This document shows, piece by piece, positions 26,858-36,403 of a stretch of DNA of 64,000 bases. The stretch comes from Parabacteroides sp. Lineage in GTDB: Bacteria > Bacteroidota > Bacteroidia > Bacteroidales > Tannerellaceae. The notes under the pieces are model-generated. The model was given only the letters and a program-made list of their open reading frames with translations. It searched no databases and was not told where the DNA came from. Each line of letters starts with the position of its first letter. Within the stretch, counting starts at the first letter, position 1. Both the position numbers and the translations under genes were made by a program. The DNA is taken from positions 124,001 through 188,000 of the forward strand of contig DXVO01000021.1 in NCBI GenBank assembly GCA_019417325.1, given 5' to 3'.

Positions 26858-28642
26858 TTATTTGAATTGAAGCTGTTTGTCTTCCTCGGCGAATAAAATA
26901 GCTGTGTTTACTAATGCCAGATGTGAATATGCCTGGGGAAAATTGCCCAGTTGTTCTTTCGTATCGAAATCGATATCCTCGCTGAACAATCCTAAGTGGT
27001 TGGAGTATTTCAACACTTCGTCGAACAGGCAACGGGCTTCATCCTGTTCCCCGATGACATACAAGGCACGGATAAGCCAGAATGTACAAATGGTGAAAGC
27101 GGAGGAAGGCAGGCCGAAATCGTCTTCACTGTTGTACCGGTACATCAGTCCTTTGTGGAGCAGCGCCTTTTTTACCGCCTGTACGGTTTTATGGTAACGG
27201 ATATCATCTGCATCGATAAAACCGTAGGGTTCCATTAATAGCAACGAAGAGTCCAGGTTGAGATTGCCGTATGCTTGCGAAAAACTTTGGATTTCATCTT
27301 TCCAGCCGTTTTTTATAATATCCCTTTTAATCCGGTCCGCTTCTTCCCGCCAGCTTTCGTGGTAATTGAATTTATTGAGAAGGGTTGCAATACGCGCTCC
27401 GCGGTCCATGGCTACCCAGCACATCACTTTGGAAGAAACGAAATGCTGTCCTTCTCCACGAATTTCCCAAATGCCTTTGTCCGGTTTCCGCCAGTTTTCC
27501 CTGACAATGAAGATGATGCTTTTGACCATCTCCCACATATCTTCTATTTCGTTTAGCGTACCGGGCATCAGGCGGTAATACTGGTAGATCAAGTCCATCA
27601 GGTAGCCGAACGAATCGTTCTGCCGCTGGTGATAGGCATCGTTGCCGATGCGGACAGGTTGGGTATTCTTGTAGCCGGATAAATGTTCCAGCACAACTTC
27701 TGTCAGTTGGTGTTCGCCATGAATGCCATACATTATCTGGTAGTCATGCTTGGATACGAAGCTCGATTGGATGAACTTCATAAACCGTCGTGCCGCACCA
27801 TCGTGTCCAACCCGGAAAAGGGTTTCGATGGACATGGAAGCATCTCGCAGCCAGCAAAAACGGTAATCCCAGTTTCGTATGTCTCCGATGGTTTCGGGCA
27901 GGCTGGTTGTAAGTGCCGCCAATACAGCCCCGTTCCGGTATGACATCAGTTTTAAAACCAAAAGGCTGCGTTCGATAATGTCGTTGTATAACGTATATTT
28001 TTTGGTGCTGTCCGTCCAGTTAAGCCAATACACCAATGTGCGGCAGTATTCCAGCTTTTCCCGTTCTATGTCTATAGGTATCACTTTCTCATTGAATGAG
28101 AGCAGGAAAAATTCATCCTTTTCGAGAACGATTTCTTCTTTCTCGACGATCTTTTGCAAAGGCAGGGACGCATAGAGGTATTGGCGGTCTTTATTGTTGG
28201 ACGATGAATAGGTTTCAATATACTGTGGGGTAATGTTATAGATTGTTTTTCCCCGTGCATAATCGGGAGCCGGGTTGTAATTGACTTTTATCCGGGGCTT
28301 CCCTTTTATCCAATTGATGTAACGGTAGATTTCTGCCGGGCAGTATAAATCATTGTTTCCGTTCAGGGAATAGTAGGGCATAAAATCCATGATGGCAAAT
28401 GTACCCTCATCGGAAATGAAGCGGGTGGAAAGGATATTGGTATGAGGAATATAGGATTGTGTTATCCGGTAGTTGCCTGCTACTTCAAAGCCGAAGCTAC
28501 CGCCTTTTTCCGTATCGAGTAAAGCGGCAAAAACGGAAGAAGAATCGAATTCTGGAAAACATAACCAGTCGATACTTCCCCGTTCCGAAATCAGGGCGGC
28601 CGTACTGCAATTGCCAATTACTCCATAGTTTAAGTTGCTCAT
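26858..28642 (-). CDS. GH15 family glucoamylase/trehalase-type hydrolase
   Basis: A 594-aa cytoplasmic glycoside hydrolase. The N-terminal beta-sandwich begins YGVIGNCSTAALISERGSIDWLCFP, followed by the (alpha/alpha)6 barrel with RNWDYRFCWLRDASMS, GIWEIRGEGQHFVSSKVMCW (Glu-rich catalytic region) and GNFPQAYSHLALVN. The GH15 family includes glucoamylases and actinobacterial trehalases. Position directly after the OtsAB fusion, in the same operon, makes a role in trehalose (or glucan) turnover likely; substrate is inferred. No signal peptide is present, in agreement with a cytoplasmic substrate. Confidence 0.9.
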   Translation of the reverse strand: MSNLNYGVIGNCSTAALISERGSIDWLCFPEFDSSSVFAALLDTEKGGSFGFEVAGNYRITQSYIPHTNILSTRFISDEGTFAIMDFMPYYSLNGNNDLYCPAEIYRYINWIKGKPRIKVNYNPAPDYARGKTIYNITPQYIETYSSSNNKDRQYLYASLPLQKIVEKEEIVLEKDEFFLLSFNEKVIPIDIEREKLEYCRTLVYWLNWTDSTKKYTLYNDIIERSLLVLKLMSYRNGAVLAALTTSLPETIGDIRNWDYRFCWLRDASMSIETLFRVGHDGAARRFMKFIQSSFVSKHDYQIMYGIHGEHQLTEVVLEHLSGYKNTQPVRIGNDAYHQRQNDSFGYLMDLIYQYYRLMPGTLNEIEDMWEMVKSIIFIVRENWRKPDKGIWEIRGEGQHFVSSKVMCWVAMDRGARIATLLNKFNYHESWREEADRIKRDIIKNGWKDEIQSFSQAYGNLNLDSSLLLMEPYGFIDADDIRYHKTVQAVKKALLHKGLMYRYNSEDDFGLPSSAFTICTFWLIRALYVIGEQDEARCLFDEVLKYSNHLGLFSEDIDFDTKEQLGNFPQAYSHLALVNTAILFAEEDKQLQFK

Positions 28643-28658
28643 AAATAGTTGTTTTTAA

Positions 28659-30911
28659 TTATTTCCTTAATAAATTCTTTAAGTATGAAAATGTAGCTGC
28701 GAGTTGCTCTTTCAGATTGTCTTTTCCTGTACTTATATCTTTCCCGCTATCTGTTAGCTGTTGAAGGAACGGAAGAGTATCTTTCTGGAAAGGCAGGTTA
28801 TACCGTGCATTTTCGGATACGGTTCCAACTTTTATTGTTATTGCAGATGCCGGGAGCGCGCGGAACATATCATCATCTGTCGTATCGTCGCCTATTGCCA
28901 GAATAAAATCGTAGCTGGTATTGGCAAGCAGGCGGTTTACTTCCGAACCTTTGGTATAGTCCGGCGATTTGATTTCTATCACCTTGTTTCCCTGCAAAAT
29001 CTGCAAATTATGTTTCAGGCAAATGGAAATCAACGCATTTACCAGTTGTCGGGCGCGCAATTCCCCCAGCCATGCATCGGCTTCCCTGTAGTGGAAGACA
29101 AGTGCTGTTTCTTTTATTTCAAGATGGGAGTGGGGTGTCTTGTTTACGAATAGTTGCATGATGGACAGTATTCCGGGGCTCCAATCCGTTTTGTGGATGT
29201 TTTTATGCCAGATGCCGTATTCTTTATAAAAAGCACCGTGTTCGGCGGCAAAAGACACAGGCAGCTTGCCCAGCCACTTTTCCAAAGTGGAATGGTCGCG
29301 TCCGCTGTTTATTACTACATGGTTTTGCGGAATTGAAGCCAGATTTTGTAATATGTCCTGTAGTTCGGATGTTGGGGCAGCCTGTTCGGGGCGGTCGTTG
29401 AAAGCCACTAAAGTGCCATCGTAGTCCAGTAGAATCAGACGCTTTTTTGCTTTGGAATAAAGGCTTTTTATTTCTTGCAGGATTGCTTTCGATATTTTCT
29501 TCTGTGAAAGTTCACGGTTTTTGTATGCTATCTCTTTCCATTCGTTTATGAAGTCTGACGCCCATTTATTCACGGTTTGTGTGGAAATGATGGCTTGCAT
29601 GCGCCGGATACGTTCTTGCTGTTCGTCGAACGGCATTTCCAATGCCCGGCAAATAGCCTGTTCTATTTGGTCGGTGTCGTTAGGGTTGATTAGCAGGGCA
29701 TCCGTTAATTCTACGGCTGCTCCCGCCATTTCGCTCAATATAAGTACGCCCGGGTTGTCTTGTTTGGTTGCCACATATTCTTTGGCTACGAGATTCATCC
29801 CGTCGCGAAGTGGGGTTACGAGCGCTATGTCTGCCACATAATACATGGCAGCTAATTGTTCGAAGGAAAAACTGTGGTAAAAATAGCAGACCGGAGTCCA
29901 GTTTATCGTGGAATAACGTCCGTTGATGGCTCCGATTTCTTCATCTATTTTGGTTTTAAGTCCGGCATAACTGTCTACATGGTCGCGGGAAGGGACAATC
30001 ACCATGGCAAGGGTCACTTTTCCGTGGTATTCCGGATGATGTTTAAGGAAGGAGGCGAATCCGGACAAACGGTGTAAAATACCTTTGCTATAGTCCAGCC
30101 GGTCGACGGAGAGAATCATCTTATGTTTGCCGAATAGAATACGGGTCCGTTCTATCTCTTTGGCTACTTCGTTTCGGTAAGATACATGATGGTAGAGTTC
30201 GTAATTGATGCCCATAGGCAAGGTGTCTACTCTTACGATACGGTTTTCCGTCAGCACTTCATCCAGGTTAAAATTCAGATGCAGTACACGTTCCGCCGTA
30301 TTGATAAAGTGGCGCATATAATCGTGGGTATGGAAAGCTATGAAATCGGCTCCCATTAAGCCTTTCAGTATTTCGGCCCGTTCGGGAAGTATGCGAAACA
30401 GTTCATAGGACGGAAACGGGATATGATGAAAATAGCCGATGTGCAACCCGGGATGCTCACGGCGGAGCATTTCGGGAAGCAACATCAACTGATAGTCTTG
30501 TACCCAGACCCAATCGTCGTCCGATACCAGTTGGCAAATCTCCTGGCAAAATAAAGCATTGACTTCTTGGTAAGCGGCCCGGAAATCTTTTTTATACAGG
30601 GTATAGGCAAAGAAATAGTGGCAAAGCGGCCATATCGTACTGTTGCTATAGCCCTCGTAATAATTCTTGTATTGTTCGTCGGACAGGAAGACAGGGTGGA
30701 AGTTCATCCCTTCCAACTGCCTGCTTATTTCCTGCTTGTCTTCGTCTTTGTCCACACAAAGTCCGGGCCATCCGATCCAATGCTTTTCACAATCGGTCTG
30801 TAGTGAGTTTAATCCGGTAGTCAATCCTCCTTCACTGCGTGAAAAAAGGAAAGACTTACCCTGTGGAGTGGCTTTTACCGGTAACCGGTTTGATATGATA
30901 TAGAGTTTCAT
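28659..30911 (-). CDS. otsAB: Trehalose-6-phosphate synthase/phosphatase fusion
   Basis: This 750-aa protein joins both steps of trehalose synthesis from UDP-glucose and glucose-6-phosphate. Residues 1 to about 470 are a GT20 synthase (ISNRLPV start, RSEGGLTTGL, WVQDYQLMLLP, HIPFPS, DRLDYSKGI, TPLRDGMNLVAKEY). Residues about 490-750 are a HAD phosphatase with LLDYDGTL (nucleophile Asp about 496), a late GDDTTDDDMF motif and SGRDHSTLEKWL. Trehalose is an osmoprotectant. The gene lies in the kdp block, 16 bp before the GH15 gene, so potassium uptake and trehalose formation are probably switched on together. Confidence 0.96.
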   Translation of the reverse strand: MKLYIISNRLPVKATPQGKSFLFSRSEGGLTTGLNSLQTDCEKHWIGWPGLCVDKDEDKQEISRQLEGMNFHPVFLSDEQYKNYYEGYSNSTIWPLCHYFFAYTLYKKDFRAAYQEVNALFCQEICQLVSDDDWVWVQDYQLMLLPEMLRREHPGLHIGYFHHIPFPSYELFRILPERAEILKGLMGADFIAFHTHDYMRHFINTAERVLHLNFNLDEVLTENRIVRVDTLPMGINYELYHHVSYRNEVAKEIERTRILFGKHKMILSVDRLDYSKGILHRLSGFASFLKHHPEYHGKVTLAMVIVPSRDHVDSYAGLKTKIDEEIGAINGRYSTINWTPVCYFYHSFSFEQLAAMYYVADIALVTPLRDGMNLVAKEYVATKQDNPGVLILSEMAGAAVELTDALLINPNDTDQIEQAICRALEMPFDEQQERIRRMQAIISTQTVNKWASDFINEWKEIAYKNRELSQKKISKAILQEIKSLYSKAKKRLILLDYDGTLVAFNDRPEQAAPTSELQDILQNLASIPQNHVVINSGRDHSTLEKWLGKLPVSFAAEHGAFYKEYGIWHKNIHKTDWSPGILSIMQLFVNKTPHSHLEIKETALVFHYREADAWLGELRARQLVNALISICLKHNLQILQGNKVIEIKSPDYTKGSEVNRLLANTSYDFILAIGDDTTDDDMFRALPASAITIKVGTVSENARYNLPFQKDTLPFLQQLTDSGKDISTGKDNLKEQLAATFSYLKNLLRK

Positions 30912-30938
30912 GTATGAACAGATATGTTTCTCCGCTTG

Positions 30939-31652
30939 TCAGCTTTGGAAGCCTAAGCTAAAGCCCGCCACCAGATAGGTTTTATCAAATACCGGAGCGA
31001 CAATGGCTTGTATAAACAGGGGGATGGAGAAACGGTTGGTAATACGGATGTCTTTACTTGCCTTCAGGGCGATGTCGGTAAAGGCGGCTTTATTTGCATA
31101 GTACATGCCTTTCCATGGGGTGAAACCGATGGAAGGTGTCAATGTAATGTCTGCCGGACAAGCAAAATTGTAAGAAGCGCTTATATAGGTGGAAAAAGCG
31201 CGGTTCCCTTCATCGTTCGCATCTCCTCCGGCAAACATGGTAGCCCAACCGAGTGTCAAAGGAAACTTGTCGCCGAAATAATAGGACAAAGCGCCTTCGA
31301 AATGGTGGTCGTTTTTATAATCTCCATACGGATTGGAGATGCCGTTCCACCAATAATCGGTAACGGTAATACTGAAATTCCGGTATGTATAGTTCAGGTT
31401 GATATCAAATTCCTGCGCTCCGTCTATTTTAGTCAGGCTCTGGCTGCCCCAGGCGCCCAGGGAGAATCCCCCGTACGACAGTCCTAACGTGGGTTGTACG
31501 GAGAAGCCGGAATTTTGGGAGGCTCCACGCCAGATATAGTCGCTTACGAAATCAACTTTTCCTGTTACACCGAATTTTTGTGCATGAATCATTCCCGGCA
31601 ACATAAGCGGTAGCATAAAGAGTAAGAACACTCTTGTCCATTTACTTTTCAT
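30939..31652 (-). CDS. Outer-membrane beta-barrel protein (TorF/Gcw_chp-like)
   Basis: A 237-aa protein with a signal peptide (cleavage near GMIHAQ) and a barrel made of alternating strands: VDFVSDYIWRGASQN near the start, and a terminal aromatic/hydrophobic strand LVAGFSLGFQS. The DYIWRG signature is typical of small 'TorF family putative porins' (Gcw_chp). Its position between kdpC and otsAB suggests a role in ion or solute passage through the outer membrane under osmotic stress; that is inference from context. Confidence 0.82.
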   Translation of the reverse strand: MKSKWTRVFLLFMLPLMLPGMIHAQKFGVTGKVDFVSDYIWRGASQNSGFSVQPTLGLSYGGFSLGAWGSQSLTKIDGAQEFDINLNYTYRNFSITVTDYWWNGISNPYGDYKNDHHFEGALSYYFGDKFPLTLGWATMFAGGDANDEGNRAFSTYISASYNFACPADITLTPSIGFTPWKGMYYANKAAFTDIALKASKDIRITNRFSIPLFIQAIVAPVFDKTYLVAGFSLGFQS

Positions 31653-31684
31653 ATTGTATTGTTTTTATTTGAGTTGTTTGATAA

Positions 31685-32254
31685 TTACTTTGTTTCTTCC
31701 AATGCGATATTCAGTTTCAGTACATTTACTTTTTCCGTACCTAATATTCCTAAAAACGGTTTCTCGATTGTTTTGTCTACGATAGCCTTTACTGCTTTTT
31801 CACTCATGTTCCTGGCTGTTGCAATACGCTTAACCTGTACATAAGCGCTGGCAGGCGTGATGTCGGGGTCCAACCCTGAACCGCTGGCTGTCACCATTTC
31901 TGCGGGAACCTCATTTTTACTTAAGTAAGGGTGATGAAGCAGGAATGTATCGATACGGGCGGCTACTTCGGCAAGATATTCTTCATTCGTCGGTCCTTTG
32001 TTGCTACCGGCGGAACTGGTTGCATCATAACCGTCGCCGGCACAAGAGGGGCGTCCCCAGAAATAAATATCTTGGGTAAAAGATTGTCCAACATTGGCTG
32101 CACCGACTACTTTGCCGTTCAACAGGGCGACTTCCGCATTGCCGGCATTAGGACCGGCAAACTGGGCGAATATCCAAAGTACCAAAATATAGAAGAGGGA
32201 AAAGAAACCACAGAATACGATTGTGAGTCTGAATGATTTTATAAAATTTTTCAT
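31685..32254 (-). CDS. kdpC: Potassium-transporting ATPase subunit C
   Basis: A 189-aa protein with one N-terminal membrane segment (about residues 8-32) and a periplasmic/exported domain holding the family motifs GQSFTQDIYFWGRPSCAG, VPAEMVTASGSGLDPDITPASAY and RNMSEKAV. KdpC helps the KdpFABC pump bind ATP and potassium. It follows kdpB by 12 bp in the order kdpF-A-B-C. Confidence 0.97.
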   Translation of the reverse strand: MKNFIKSFRLTIVFCGFFSLFYILVLWIFAQFAGPNAGNAEVALLNGKVVGAANVGQSFTQDIYFWGRPSCAGDGYDATSSAGSNKGPTNEEYLAEVAARIDTFLLHHPYLSKNEVPAEMVTASGSGLDPDITPASAYVQVKRIATARNMSEKAVKAIVDKTIEKPFLGILGTEKVNVLKLNIALEETK

Positions 32255-32266
32255 CTTTGCTACTGA

Positions 32267-34300
32267 TTAAAAGAATAAACCTACTACTAAATCAATTAAT
32301 TTAATCCCTGCGAACGGGGCTATCACTCCGCCTAAACCATAAATCAATAAGTTACGGCGAAGCAGGGCTGATGCGCCGATGGGCTTGTACTGGACTCCTT
32401 TCAGAGCCAATGGGATAAGGATCGGGATAATGATGGCATTGAATATCACGGCCGACAGTATGGCGCTTTCCGGACTGTGAAGTCCCATAATATTCAGGGC
32501 GGCAAGTTCCGGAATGGAAAGCATGAATAAAGCCGGTACGATCGCGAAATATTTAGCTACGTCATTTGCAATGGAAAAGGTAGTCAGCGTACCGCGTGTC
32601 ATCAACAACTGCTTACCGATTTCCACGATTTCAATCAGTTTGGTCGGGTCGTTGTCGAGGTCAACCATATTACCGGCTTCTTTGGCTGCCTGTGTACCGC
32701 TGTTCATGGCTACACCGACATTTGCCTGGGCGAGGGCAGGGGCGTCATTGGTTCCGTCGCCCATCATGGCAACCAGTTTTCCGGAGGCTTGCTCTTTCCT
32801 GATATATTCCATTTTATCTTCCGGTTTGGCTTCGGCTATAAAATCGTCGACACCGGCTTTCTCAGCGATATATTTTGCGGTCAACGGGTTATCTCCGGTT
32901 ACCATCACTGTTTTTACCCCCATTTTACGCAGGCGTTCGAAACGTTCCTGGATACCCGGTTTGATGATGTCTTGCAGTTCGATCACTCCGGCGATTTCTT
33001 TATCGATACTAACGACCAGAGGAGTTCCTCCGTTGCCGGTAATTGCACGGATGATGTCTTCCGTTTCTTTCGGGAATGGTTTTCCGGCAGCTTGCGAAAT
33101 CTTCCGGATAGCATCGAATGCACCTTTGCGTATTTCCGTTCCGTCCTTTAAGTTGATACCGGAGCATTTGGTCTCGGCTGAAAACTTAATCATATGAGCC
33201 CCTTCCGTGTTCAAATGGCGCATACGTATACCGGATTCCCGTCCCAATTCGATAATCGATTTTCCTTCGGGAGTATCATCGGAGACGGAGGAGAGGAGGC
33301 AGGCTTCAATAAAAGCATGTTCATCTACTCCCTGGGCCGGGTAAAACTTGGTCGCTTTCCGGTTACCGATAGTAATCGTACCGGTTTTGTCCAGCAAAAG
33401 GGTATCGATGTCGCCGGCAGTTTCGACCGCCTTACCCGATTTTGTTATTACATTGGCACGCAATGCACGGTCCATTCCGGCAATACCGATAGCCGAAAGC
33501 AGGCCGCCGATCGTCGTAGGTATCAGGCATACGAACAAGGAAAGAAACGAAGCGATTGTGATAACTGTTCCGGTATAATCGGCAAAAGGTTTCAGGGTGA
33601 TACAAACAATTACGAAAACCAGTGTGAATGCTGCCAACAGAATCGTTAATGCGATTTCATTCGGGGTTTTCTGCCGGGAAGCGCCTTCTACCAATGCAAT
33701 CATTTTATCGAGGAAACTCTCTCCCTGTTGGGTGGTGACCAGTACTTTAATCTTGTCGGACAGTATCTTGGTACCTCCGGTTACAGAACTTTTGTCTCCA
33801 CCGGCTTCGCGGATGACGGGAGCGGACTCGCCGGTGATGGCGCTTTCGTCGATGGAGGCCAGGCCTTCTATGATTTCTCCGTCGGCAGGTATTACGTCTC
33901 CGGCTTCACAAATAAAGAGGTCTCCTTTCTTCAATTGGGAACTGCTGATGTTTTTTATCGTTCCGTTCACAACCAGTTTGGCTGGCGTTTCTTCGCGGGT
34001 TTTTCTCAAGCTGTCTGCCTGCGCCTTGCCCCGTGCTTCTGCTATTGCCTCTGCAAAGTTGGCAAACAACAGGGTGATGAACAGGATGACAAATACCCAT
34101 ACATTGTAAACGAATGAACCTTGTGTAGTATTGAAGAGCGAATAAATCGTTACCAATAACATAATAACGGTACAAACCTCAACCGTGAACATGATCGGGT
34201 TCTTTATCATTACCCGCGGGTCCAGTTTTACGAATGATTGTTTGATACTTTCTATCACTTGCTCCTTTTGAAATAAAGAAGCGGGTTTATTATCTTTCAT
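32267..34300 (-). CDS. kdpB: Potassium-transporting ATPase ATP-binding subunit B
   Basis: A 677-aa P-type ATPase that drives potassium uptake. It shows the actuator motif TGESAPV, the phosphorylation site DKTGT (Asp about 304), the nucleotide-binding KFSAETKCSG region (KdpB-type KFSAxTRMSG), the hinge MVTGDNPLTA and MMGDGTNDAPAL. Length matches E. coli KdpB. The regulatory serine of the TGES motif is present. It is preceded by kdpA with a 48-bp gap. Confidence 0.98.
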   Translation of the reverse strand: MKDNKPASLFQKEQVIESIKQSFVKLDPRVMIKNPIMFTVEVCTVIMLLVTIYSLFNTTQGSFVYNVWVFVILFITLLFANFAEAIAEARGKAQADSLRKTREETPAKLVVNGTIKNISSSQLKKGDLFICEAGDVIPADGEIIEGLASIDESAITGESAPVIREAGGDKSSVTGGTKILSDKIKVLVTTQQGESFLDKMIALVEGASRQKTPNEIALTILLAAFTLVFVIVCITLKPFADYTGTVITIASFLSLFVCLIPTTIGGLLSAIGIAGMDRALRANVITKSGKAVETAGDIDTLLLDKTGTITIGNRKATKFYPAQGVDEHAFIEACLLSSVSDDTPEGKSIIELGRESGIRMRHLNTEGAHMIKFSAETKCSGINLKDGTEIRKGAFDAIRKISQAAGKPFPKETEDIIRAITGNGGTPLVVSIDKEIAGVIELQDIIKPGIQERFERLRKMGVKTVMVTGDNPLTAKYIAEKAGVDDFIAEAKPEDKMEYIRKEQASGKLVAMMGDGTNDAPALAQANVGVAMNSGTQAAKEAGNMVDLDNDPTKLIEIVEIGKQLLMTRGTLTTFSIANDVAKYFAIVPALFMLSIPELAALNIMGLHSPESAILSAVIFNAIIIPILIPLALKGVQYKPIGASALLRRNLLIYGLGGVIAPFAGIKLIDLVVGLFF

Positions 34301-34348
34301 ACTGCTGAATAATTTGCTTATATTCTTTTATTCTTGATTTATATGTAC

Positions 34349-36055
34349 TTATAATGATAAGTGTTCGGCAATTGTGCTTAGCGCATGTACCGGGAAGAAA
34401 GATAATGCTGCAACGATAAAGATAACGACGAACGTCATGATACCGAAGGTGGCAGTATCGGTCTTCAATGTACCGGCACTTTCCGGGATGAATTTCTTAT
34501 TGGCCAGCAATCCGGCGATGGCAACCTGTCCGACAATCGGAATGAAACGTCCGAATATCAGTACAAGACCACAGGAGTAGTTCCAGAACCAGGTGTTATC
34601 GCCCAATCCTTCAAAACCGGAACCGTTGTTGGCTGCGCAGGAAGTATATTCATAAAGCATTTCACTCAGCCCGTGAAAACCGGGGTTATTCAACCAGCCG
34701 CCTTCGTTGGCTACGAAACCGGGAGCATGGACGAACAGATAGGCTGCCAAGGCTGTGCCTACCAGAATGATAAAAGGATGGAGCAATGCAACGATAGAAG
34801 CAATCTTCATTTCCCGCGCTTCCACTTTTTTTCCTAAAAATTCCGGTGTACGTCCAACCATCAAACCGCTGATAAATACAGCGATAATAATAAAGGTAAA
34901 GTAATTCATCCATCCTACGCCTACACCTCCGAACCAGGTGTTGATTTGCATGTTCAGCATTTCGATCATTCCGGATAACGGCATGGTAGAGTCGTGCATA
35001 CCATTCACCGAACCATTGGATGTAACGGTGGTGGTGACACTCCATAAGGCTGTTGCAGCCGAGCCCAACCGGACTTCTTTTCCTTCCATCGCCCCGCCAT
35101 CCTGGGCGATGCCTAAAGCATCGATGCGCGGATTTCCTCCCATTTCCTGGTTGACATTGATGATTACCCCTATCAGGTAAGCAGCCAGCATGACGGCGTA
35201 AATGCTGTAACCTAATTTTTTACGTTTGATATAGAATCCCAATGCAAAGACCATTGCCATAGGAAGAATCAGGATAGACCAGCATTCTACCATATTGGCA
35301 AGGTAAGTCGGGTTTTCCAACGGATGGGATGAGTTAACACCGAAGTAACCGCCTCCGTTTGTTCCTAACTGCTTAATCGGCACGATGGCGGCCGTTGGGC
35401 CTTGCGATACATATTGTTTGGCGCCTTCCATCGTAGTCACTTCCATTTTACCGTCGAATCCCATAGGCGTGCCTTGAAGGATCAGGATAAAACCAACGAT
35501 TAAAGAAAGCGGTAATAAGATACGCGTACAGCTCAGGACCAGGAAGTTCCAGAAGTTACCAATCGTTTGGGTCGTTTTGGCGGCAAGGGCTTTCATGATA
35601 CCCGCCATGGCAGCCATACCTGTTGCCGCTGTGATGAACTGGAACAGCATGATGACGAACAACTGGGTGAAATAGGTCAGGCCGCTTTCCCCGCTATAGT
35701 GCTGTAAGTTACAGTTAACCATGAAGCTGATGCAGGTATTGAATGCCTGATGGGCCGTTTGTCCCCCGTTGCCATCCGGGTTAAGCGGTAAAATACCTTG
35801 CGTTACCAATAATACCATACCCCAGAAGAACCAGAAGAGGTTGACAACGAGCAAGGCTCTCAGGTATTGTTTCCAGTTCATCTCTTCGGTAGGGTCGATG
35901 CCACTTAATTTGAACATAACCTTTTCGACCGGCTTCATAAAATCCAGCCACGTCTTTTCCCCTTTATAAACTCTTGCGATATATCTCCCCAGCGGATAAC
36001 TGAGGGTTACCATCAGGACAATTTGTGCTATAACACCTAAAATTTCTGTATTCAT
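34349..36055 (-). CDS. kdpA: Potassium-transporting ATPase potassium-binding subunit A
   Basis: A 568-aa integral membrane protein with about ten hydrophobic segments and four selectivity-filter-like loops, including the TNGGGYFGVNSSHPLENP and YTSCAANNGSGFEGL regions and an early FNTCISFMVNCNLQHYSGE loop. It is the channel-like subunit that selects potassium for KdpFABC. It starts 14 bp after the kdpF stop codon. Confidence 0.98.
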   Translation of the reverse strand: MNTEILGVIAQIVLMVTLSYPLGRYIARVYKGEKTWLDFMKPVEKVMFKLSGIDPTEEMNWKQYLRALLVVNLFWFFWGMVLLVTQGILPLNPDGNGGQTAHQAFNTCISFMVNCNLQHYSGESGLTYFTQLFVIMLFQFITAATGMAAMAGIMKALAAKTTQTIGNFWNFLVLSCTRILLPLSLIVGFILILQGTPMGFDGKMEVTTMEGAKQYVSQGPTAAIVPIKQLGTNGGGYFGVNSSHPLENPTYLANMVECWSILILPMAMVFALGFYIKRKKLGYSIYAVMLAAYLIGVIINVNQEMGGNPRIDALGIAQDGGAMEGKEVRLGSAATALWSVTTTVTSNGSVNGMHDSTMPLSGMIEMLNMQINTWFGGVGVGWMNYFTFIIIAVFISGLMVGRTPEFLGKKVEAREMKIASIVALLHPFIILVGTALAAYLFVHAPGFVANEGGWLNNPGFHGLSEMLYEYTSCAANNGSGFEGLGDNTWFWNYSCGLVLIFGRFIPIVGQVAIAGLLANKKFIPESAGTLKTDTATFGIMTFVVIFIVAALSFFPVHALSTIAEHLSL

Positions 36056-36069
36056 AACTTTTCTGTTTT

Positions 36070-36150
36070 TTAGAATTTATCGGGTTTGATAAGCACATAC
36101 ATTAAATAAATGAACATAATGACACCTACTACAAATAATGCTGTGTACAT
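36070..36150 (-). CDS. kdpF: KdpF small subunit (26 aa)
   Basis: The frame from ATG at 36150 encodes a single membrane helix (start MYTALFVVGVIMFIYLMYVL) and ends KPDKF, as KdpF peptides do. KdpF stabilises the KdpABC complex. Its location just ahead of kdpA supports the call. Confidence 0.9.
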   Translation of the reverse strand: MYTALFVVGVIMFIYLMYVLIKPDKF

Positions 36151-36170
36151 AATTGACTCTCCTTTTACTT

Positions 36171-36269
36171 TTAGATTTTCTCGAACCAGTCTATACATTT
36201 AAAAAATAACCAGAAGCAGGCTGCGCCGCTCAGGATACAAATCAGAAAACCGAATGAAAATAAGTCCAT
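36171..36269 (-). CDS. 32-aa single-helix membrane peptide upstream of kdpF
   Basis: From ATG at 36269 the frame encodes MDLFSFGFLICILSG followed by a hydrophobic stretch and a charged end (CIDWFEKI). A longer reading to 36437 would run through the promoter and the palindromes, so the short start is preferred. The peptide is the first coding unit after the sigma-54 promoter (33 bases of leader) and lies 20 bp before kdpF. It may be an extra subunit or regulator of the pump; no family is recognised. Confidence 0.6.
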   Translation of the reverse strand: MDLFSFGFLICILSGAACFWLFFKCIDWFEKI

Positions 36270-36314
36270 AATTACTTTTTTTTGATTAATACTCTTGTTA
36301 GTTGCACTGTTATA

Positions 36315-36330
36315 TGCCAAATGCGTGCCA
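36315..36330 (-). promoter_or_regulatory. Sigma-54 promoter of the kdp/trehalose operon
   Basis: The minus strand reads TGGCACGCATTTGGCA, which matches the consensus TGGCAC-N5-TTGC with one change (TGGC for TTGC) and exact GG-to-GC spacing. It gives a start about 33 bases before the 32-aa peptide gene. The regulator gene directly upstream belongs to the sigma-54 enhancer-binding class, which supports the call. Confidence 0.8.
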
Positions 36331-36403
36331 TAAGAGGATTTGTTTATGTAATATTCTGGATTATAAGGAGATACGCGGAAAAGGTAGGGGCGTGACAAAG
36401 TAT

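Noticed and set aside
33194..34117. Several plus-strand frames of 120-170 codons over kdpB
   Set aside because: They are shadows of kdpB; none has a recognisable domain or start context.
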